19,366 nt of DNA from Candidatus Peregrinibacteria bacterium. GTDB taxonomy: Bacteria > Patescibacteriota > Gracilibacteria > UBA1369 > UM-FILTER-53-11. Location of the stretch: positions 1 to 19,366 of the forward strand of contig JAHFJU010000023.1 of the NCBI GenBank assembly GCA_023245725.1, written 5' to 3'. Under the pieces are notes generated by a model. It had not been told where the DNA came from and did not search any database. It was given only the letters and a program-made list of their open reading frames with translations. How positions within the stretch are numbered: the stretch's first letter is position 1; every line of letters begins with the position of its first letter. Of the stretch, positions 15,113 to 19,366 are shown piece by piece. A program made the translations under genes and the position numbers.

Positions 15113-15265
15113 AAATTATAATTGTTAGAATGTTGTTTCTTGCGCGACTCATATTCTATTTGCCGTTTAATATTTAGTAGGATTTTCTCATTTGCGGCAA
15201 TGGCCATATTTTTTTGATATTGATTGCGCTCTCTGATTTAGCATTCGCTACTAGTAGCTTACCTG

Positions 15266-15377
15266 ATTCACGGAATATTGTCAATTTAACGTGAATAGGC
15301 CATGTTTTTCGTTTGTATTCACGATCTGTGCACGTGCAGACTTCGTGAATTTACTGCGATTTTGAGGTAAATTCACG
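15266..15377. repeat. Five alternating inverted 7-base repeats at about 27-base spacing
   Basis: ATTCACG at 15266, 15317 and 15371 alternates with its complement CGTGAAT at 15290 and 15344. Start-to-start distances are 24, 27, 27 and 27. The last pair extends to CGTGAATTTAC (15344-15354) and GTAAATTCACG (15367-15377), an 11-bp stem. The middle pair extends to ATTCACGA/TCGTGAAT with inner TCTG/CAGA and a GCACGTGC palindrome. It may be a set of operator sites or a structured mobile remnant. Confidence 0.8.
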
Positions 15378-15627
15378 TTTTCTTGCTATTGAGTGGTGAT
15401 TTATCAAAGTAGTTTTTATTTTCGCGAGTTCTCAAGAGCACAGTCTATAAATATAATTGTACTAGTTGAAAAACAGAAATAGGCAGAGGTTTATTCAATT
15501 CTTCGTCGATTGCGCAGTTTGGACAATAAACAAAGTCCAAAGCAAGTCTTAAAGTAAACAATCTGATAGGTTCATTCTTATTAAAGAAAAACCAATATCG
15601 TGTGTTATACATTACGCATGAGCAATC

Positions 15628-15656
15628 TTGTCCTAAATGTAGATACAATGTATCAT
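15628..15656 (+). promoter_or_regulatory. mazEF promoter, leaderless type
   Basis: TTGTCC (15628-15633), 17 bases, TATCAT (15651-15656), then six bases to ATG 15663. The geometry matches the purM and release-factor-like promoters. Confidence 0.6.
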
Positions 15657-15673
15657 TCTTGTATGAAGATACA
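15642..15673. promoter_or_regulatory. Candidate MazE/MazF autoregulatory operator
   Basis: GATACA (15642-15647), A, TGTATC (15649-15654) form a palindrome over the -10. A third half-site, GATACA (15668-15673), lies just inside the gene and pairs with the second. Toxin-antitoxin operons commonly repress themselves at such sites. Confidence 0.55.
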
Positions 15674-15899
15674 CATTAAACGCTGGGGGAACAGTCTTGC
15701 GTTAAGAATCCCTAACGCAGTTGCCAAAGAGCTCAATATAAGTTCAGACAGTGAGCTTGATTTAACCGTTACACAAGGTACATTAGTCATTTCAAAACCT
15801 AATAAATATTCACTAACTGAATTACTTAAAGGCATTACTCCCGGCAATATTCATCGAGAGATCGATTTGGGAGCTGTTGTTGGCAAAGAAATATGGTGA
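15663..15899 (+). CDS. mazE: MazE-like antitoxin (AbrB-type DNA-binding)
   Basis: 78 aa from ATG 15663. The N-terminal 45 residues are a swapped-hairpin AbrB fold: KIHIKRWGNSLALRIPNAVAKEL is the hallmark (read in two parts), followed by ELDLTVTQGTLVISK. The C-terminal part (about 48-78, SLTELLKGITPGNIHREIDLG) is the flexible toxin-binding tail. It would bind MazF and, as a complex, its own promoter. An upstream TTG/ATG in the frame (15600-15618) would add a poor sequence in front of the promoter, so 15663 is chosen. Its last seven bases overlap mazF, as is common for coupled antitoxin-toxin pairs. Confidence 0.9.
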   Translation: MKIHIKRWGNSLALRIPNAVAKELNISSDSELDLTVTQGTLVISKPNKYSLTELLKGITPGNIHREIDLGAVVGKEIW

Positions 15900-16237
15900 A
15901 AAAATATATTCCAAATCGCGGTGATATTGTATTTCTTGATTTTGATCCAATCAAAGGTCATGAACAAGGCGGCAATCGCCCAGCTTTAGTATTGTCTCCT
16001 TATGCTTATAACAGTGCCACTGAACTACTCATTGCGTGCCCGATAACTTCGGTTATGAAAGGCTATCCTTTCGAGGTTGCCATTCCCACGTATAAAAAAA
16101 TAAAAGGAGTGATCTTGTCTAATTATGTGAGAAGTATTGATTGGAAAGAAAGAAGAGTTAAATTTATTGAAAAAATTTCTCCAGAGTTACTTCAAGAAGT
16201 TACAGCAAAATTAGGTACACTGCTTCTTGAAGATTAA
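15893..16237 (+). CDS. mazF: MazF-like endoribonuclease toxin
   Basis: 114 aa. MazF/PemK toxins cut mRNA at short sequence motifs when not held by the antitoxin. Seen here: the RGDIVFLDFDPIKGHEQGGNRPALVLS segment (9-35, in pieces), where the conserved Arg and the G-x-E-Q-G-G-N-R-P loop lie; a LIACPITS strand (about 46-53); and LSNYVRSIDWKERRVKFIEKI (about 75-95), equivalent to the usual D-Q-V-R-x-x-D-W-R segment. It has the normal family length. ATG 15893 overlaps the mazE stop; GTG 15896 in the same frame is an alternative. It converges on purQ with only 36 bases between stops. Confidence 0.92.
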   Translation: MVKKYIPNRGDIVFLDFDPIKGHEQGGNRPALVLSPYAYNSATELLIACPITSVMKGYPFEVAIPTYKKIKGVILSNYVRSIDWKERRVKFIEKISPELLQEVTAKLGTLLLED

Positions 16238-16273
16238 TAGGTAATATTTTCTTCAGCTTTTTACAGCTATTGG

Positions 16274-17662
16274 CTAAGCAAAAATCATTCCAACCTGCCT
16301 ATGCGGATTAAAGAACAGCCGTGAGTCTAGAATTTTTTTCCAAGCCGATTCTCGGTCTTTTTTATTCATCGTTTCAGGGAATGCAACAATCCACATTGTT
16401 CCAACACGAACGTCGCTAATTTCCGGCATTTTGAATCGCGTATTTAGTGTCGCCAGTTTGCTCATTCCGACAAAATCGTCGCGCTCACGTGTAATTAACA
16501 CATATGAAGTGTCAGTTATTTTATTTTCACCGCTAATCAGCACGCCCTTTGCCGGTTTGTATTCATACATTTTTTTGCCAAGCAAAATCGTCGCAGTTTC
16601 TTTGTTCGTATTTAATAGTACTCCAGTTTGCACAAGTTTTTTTACCTCTTTTTCAAAAGAAGGTAACAATTTAGAGGAGAGGAGTGAGCCGGTTTTAATT
16701 CCTTTCTTATACTCGATTTCAATGTGTGTTCCACGAGAAAGTTTAACTCCTTCAAAGCCCATTCGAGCCAAAGTCATTTCGTGAGTTTGGGCTTCATTAT
16801 CGGTAATATTTAGTGTAACAACCATCTGGAATCCTTTTTTTGGAGCGCTGTATTCTTCGGCCTTTGCTTCAGTATTTTTTACAACAAGTTTTGGTCGTTT
16901 AATTGCCTCAATGGATTTTTTGTCATCGAGTGCGGCTTTTAGCGACTCAAATAATTTTCGGCTTGCCTCGGTAGCACGCTCAAGATGAGGCATAATAGCC
17001 ATTACTGTACCAGCAGCATTGCATAAAGCAGCTGCATTAAATTCAGCACCATTTGGATTATCTGGGAACTCGTTCATAATTGCGCCATTCGCGCAGCAAT
17101 ATCGGAATGGCATTTGTCCGCGGTCGCGAAGGTCTAGCATAAGGCCTTCAATTTGCGTTGTGAATCGCCCTTCTCCATGAGCAATCGGTGCCTCGATTAT
17201 TTCACCCTCGTGCATGTTCCATGTAAAAACACACGATTTAGGATTAGTCGAAACTTTAATTCGAACCCAAGAGTTGTAATATCCAGTGCCTAAAATTTTT
17301 CCATCTTTCATTCGTTTGTTGTGTGCCAGTGCAACGGCTTGTCGTCCTCCCTCCGCTCCCGGAACCAACCCTGATTCAACTAAAATTTGCGCACCGTTAC
17401 AAATGCCGAGTACCGGTTTTCCGCTTGCAGCCTGCAACTTTATCTCGTCCATAATTGGATCGAGCGAGGCAATTACTCCGGCTCGTCCGCGGTCTTCGTA
17501 CGAAAATCCTCCACCAATAACATACCCGTCGAATTTTTTTAATTTTTTAACATCGTCATTCCATCGAACGTATTCAGCTTTCATTCCAGCACGTTCAATT
17601 TCGCGTTTTGTTTCAACTTCTGTGTTGAGTCCGGGAAATAGAATGAGAGCGAGATTATGCAT
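16274..17662 (-). CDS. purQ: PurQ glutaminase fused to a PurS-like extension
   Basis: 462 aa. Residues 1-245 are the class I glutamine amidotransferase subunit of FGAM synthase: LILFPGLNTEVETKREIERAG at the start, nucleophile Cys88 in GICNGAQIL, HGEGRF around 162-167, and MPHLER with His226 and Glu228 completing the triad. PurQ alone is about 220-260 aa, so 200 residues are extra. After a Lys-rich linker (245-275), residues about 277-362 (FQMVVTLNITDNEAQTHEM, MGFEGVKLSRGTHIEIEY) resemble the small PurS subunit. A further segment (about 365-462, with EISDVRVGTMWIVAF) may be a second PurS-like fold. FGAM synthase in this type of organism needs PurS, PurQ and PurL, and no separate purS is in the window. 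The gene follows purL by 10 bases, clearly one operon. The PurQ part is certain; the PurS part is by pattern. Confidence 0.85.
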   Translation of the reverse strand: MHNLALILFPGLNTEVETKREIERAGMKAEYVRWNDDVKKLKKFDGYVIGGGFSYEDRGRAGVIASLDPIMDEIKLQAASGKPVLGICNGAQILVESGLVPGAEGGRQAVALAHNKRMKDGKILGTGYYNSWVRIKVSTNPKSCVFTWNMHEGEIIEAPIAHGEGRFTTQIEGLMLDLRDRGQMPFRYCCANGAIMNEFPDNPNGAEFNAAALCNAAGTVMAIMPHLERATEASRKLFESLKAALDDKKSIEAIKRPKLVVKNTEAKAEEYSAPKKGFQMVVTLNITDNEAQTHEMTLARMGFEGVKLSRGTHIEIEYKKGIKTGSLLSSKLLPSFEKEVKKLVQTGVLLNTNKETATILLGKKMYEYKPAKGVLISGENKITDTSYVLITRERDDFVGMSKLATLNTRFKMPEISDVRVGTMWIVAFPETMNKKDRESAWKKILDSRLFFNPHRQVGMIFA

Positions 17663-17672
17663 AATTATATAT

Positions 17673-19366
17673 TTACATTTTTTCTCTTAGACCTGAGAGC
17701 CAAGCGGCTTTCACGTCTGTGAGAGAGAGATTAATAACATCTGTGCCTTCGTCGAAAACAACAAAATTTCGTTTCTCGGTTGTCATTCCGATTTTAATGA
17801 GTGGTACACCGAATTTGCCTGCAATCTTCATTGCTTTTCTAAGATTTTTAAACGGGATTTCAAGCACGAATCCTCCAGTTTCGCCGAATAATTTTTCAAC
17901 TGAACTCATCTCAACTTTTGCCCTAACTCCTTTTTTATTCTTTTTAGCCAACTCAATGTCGGGTGTTCTTGATATATCTACTTTTACGCCAACTGCTCCT
18001 TGTCCATTTCCGCCTAAACACATTTCTGCCAGTGTGGTAGCCATTCCGCCGTCGGCGATGTCGTGACAGCTTTCAACTAATCCAGCAGTAATTAATCGAG
18101 TTACGGTTTTAATTTCTCGGCTTGCACGTTCAAAATCAGGTTTTGGAAGTGATGCTCCAAGCTCTCCTTGAACATCGAAGTACACTGAACCTCCCATTTC
18201 TGGTTTTCGTGGACCGATTAAATACACATCGTTACCAGCTCCTTTAAATTGCATTGTTATTGCTTTATTAACATCTGACATTCTCCCGATTGTTGCAATT
18301 AATGCCTGTGGAGGAATCGATCCTTTTGCTGAAAGATTGTAAAAACTTACGTTTCCAGAAATACATGGTAGCGCGAATCGCTCTATTTCTACTACTTTTT
18401 TTCGCTTCGGGCCTCGGCGTGTTTTTTTGTCGTCTACAACTTTGTCGTCTTGTCCTAGGTCGAGGCCGATGCCAATAAGTGCGTCGCGTATGCCTTCAAC
18501 TCCTCTTACAAATTCCCACATTTGGTCAGATTCTTCAGGTGAGCCATAATTTAAACAGTCGGTTATACACCAAGGAGTTGCCCCAACGGCTGCCACATTT
18601 CGGCATCCTTCAACCACTGCGTTTGCCGCTTGCCAGTATGGGTCAATTTCGCCGTAACGTGGATTTGCGTCTAGTTTAAGCGCTACACCAGTGTTTTTTA
18701 CTTCGGGATTTATGTCTGTGCGGTTCCATAATGGAGCAATCACTCCCGCGTCTGCCCAGCCGGGTTCGATTACAGTAATTCCTTGAACATCTTTGTCGTA
18801 GCTTTCGTAGACTGGTAATTTGCACGCAACATTTTCGTGCGAAAGAACTTCTAGAATTGTTTTATTCAAATCGCGTGGGTCTTTTACGGTCGGGTCTTTT
18901 AATGCCAGTTTTTTTGCTTTAAATTCACGTTTATAGAGGAGCCCTTCTGTGATGTCTGAGCCTTTTGCATCGACAACTTTTGTTTCGTCGAAGTGCAAAA
19001 CGTAATTTCCGCGGGTTACTTTTCCTATCACAGATGCTTGAGCACCTGCTGCAATTTGCGGCAATGCCCATGTTTCGTTGTAGTGCTTTACAATCATTTT
19101 TGTGAGTGATGGAGGAACCATCCAGCACATTCGTTCCTGTGTTTCGCCGCATGCAATTACATGTGCAGGCATGTCTGGGTATGCAATATGCACTTTTCGC
19201 AAATCGATATCTGCGCCGTAGCCCGATTTTGCGACCATTTCGACTGTTGCGCATACGACGCCTCCGGCTCCGAGGTCTTTGAATCCTACTTTTTCAATAA
19301 GCCCTTTTTCTTTGAGAATTTTAAATAAATCGTATGTCGATTGCATTATGTGTCGCTTTAAAAAAG
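17673..19366 (-). CDS. purL: FGAM synthase subunit PurL (N-terminus beyond the window)
   Basis: At least 564 residues; the frame has no stop up to the right edge. An ATG at 19346 is internal, since the residues before it (FLKRHI) match the usual GDPF...E region of PurL. PurL converts FGAR plus ammonia from PurQ and ATP to FGAM. Landmarks, numbered from that ATG: KDLGAGGV (23-30), ETQERM (68-73), DANPRYGEIDPYWQAANAV (226-244), LNYGSPE (265-271), CISGNVSFYN (328-337), and SCHDIADGGMATTLAEM near the end. A Lys/Arg-rich insertion of about 25 residues (about 298-323) precedes the CISGNVS motif, which most PurL proteins lack. The protein fits the small, multi-subunit PurL class. Spacing of 10 bases to purQ supports an operon. 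Confidence 0.95.
   Translation of the reverse strand, partial: FLKRHIMQSTYDLFKILKEKGLIEKVGFKDLGAGGVVCATVEMVAKSGYGADIDLRKVHIAYPDMPAHVIACGETQERMCWMVPPSLTKMIVKHYNETWALPQIAAGAQASVIGKVTRGNYVLHFDETKVVDAKGSDITEGLLYKREFKAKKLALKDPTVKDPRDLNKTILEVLSHENVACKLPVYESYDKDVQGITVIEPGWADAGVIAPLWNRTDINPEVKNTGVALKLDANPRYGEIDPYWQAANAVVEGCRNVAAVGATPWCITDCLNYGSPEESDQMWEFVRGVEGIRDALIGIGLDLGQDDKVVDDKKTRRGPKRKKVVEIERFALPCISGNVSFYNLSAKGSIPPQALIATIGRMSDVNKAITMQFKGAGNDVYLIGPRKPEMGGSVYFDVQGELGASLPKPDFERASREIKTVTRLITAGLVESCHDIADGGMATTLAEMCLGGNGQGAVGVKVDISRTPDIELAKKNKKGVRAKVEMSSVEKLFGETGGFVLEIPFKNLRKAMKIAGKFGVPLIKIGMTTEKRNFVVFDEGTDVINLSLTDVKAAWLSGLREKM

Larger units (their letters stand above)
15113..15662. other. 550-base gene-free stretch between fic and mazE
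   Basis: No convincing gene. It holds five alternating 7-base sites (15266-15377), then AT-rich DNA, then the mazE promoter. Short open frames on the minus strand (15445-15648, and 15025-15207, which overlaps the fic start) lack a good start context, so I do not call them. Confidence 0.6.

Noticed and set aside
15025..15207. Minus-strand 60-residue frame overlapping the fic start, considered as a Fic antitoxin
   Set aside because: It has no S/T-x-x-x-E-G/N inhibitory motif, and the Fic protein already carries its own.
15266..15377. CRISPR array
   Set aside because: Units are 7 bases and alternate in orientation; there are no direct repeats of CRISPR size and no cas genes.
15445..15648. Minus-strand frame of 67 residues with a CPNC motif between fic and mazE
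   Set aside because: TTG start, no promoter or ribosome site, overlaps the mazE promoter, and a single Cys pair is not a zinc ribbon.
1..19366. tRNA or rRNA genes
   Set aside because: I saw no tRNA-like T-loop and acceptor pairing or conserved rRNA segment on either strand, although a manual scan can miss one.

Overview
This window looks like chromosomal DNA from an AT-rich bacterium of the Candidate Phyla Radiation (Patescibacteria). I infer this from family style, not from a database search. The clues are a membrane-anchored C39-type peptidase, a very Cys-rich zinc-ribbon protein of a kind I associate with these genomes, a large single-anchor surface protein with Ig-like modules, short spacers, and almost no Shine-Dalgarno sequences. 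TGA acts as a stop codon in several genes (the release-factor-like gene, mazE), so this is the standard bacterial code and not a TGA-recoded lineage.

Layout from left to right. (a) 113-1287, minus strand: a GGQ-domain ribosome-rescue-type protein translationally coupled to a C39-like peptidase. (b) 1370-3076: the Cys-ladder zinc-ribbon protein, divergent from (a). (c) 3295-5186: recA and recX, separated by a long nested hairpin. (d) 5418-8438: a surface protein with an N-terminal membrane segment, repeated beta modules, a Cys-rich stalk, a Ser/Gly linker and a C-terminal hydrophobic, basic tail. (e) 8576-9868: nusA with a strong terminator. (f) 9953-11648: a GspE/PilB ATPase gene split in two by a +1 frame change at an A6 run. 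(g) 11587-12345, minus: dprA, overlapping the pilB end tail to tail, with a perfect palindrome at its start codon. (h) 12408-12863, minus: a small Cys-rich lipoprotein, divergent from purM. (i) 12947-14158: purM, an AIR synthase relative. (j) 14222-16237: an accessory block with a Fic protein, a gene-free stretch of alternating inverted repeats, and a mazEF toxin-antitoxin pair. (k) 16274-19366, minus: purQ fused to a PurS-like extension, and purL, which runs off the right edge.

Three themes link the genes. RecA, RecX, DprA and the PilB-type ATPase together suggest DNA uptake and recombination. PurM, PurQ/S and PurL are consecutive steps of purine synthesis, here on opposite strands around a Fic/MazEF block. 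Several genes (the release-factor-like gene, the lipoprotein gene, dprA, purM, mazE) have a good -10 hexamer ending only 5-7 bases before the start codon, which implies leaderless transcripts.

The items most worth a second look are: the five alternating ATTCACG/CGTGAAT sites at 24-27 bp spacing next to fic/mazEF, the palindrome on the dprA start, the Cys-ladder protein, the purQ-PurS fusion, the split pilB, and the surface-protein gene, which lacks a conventional start codon in the right place.
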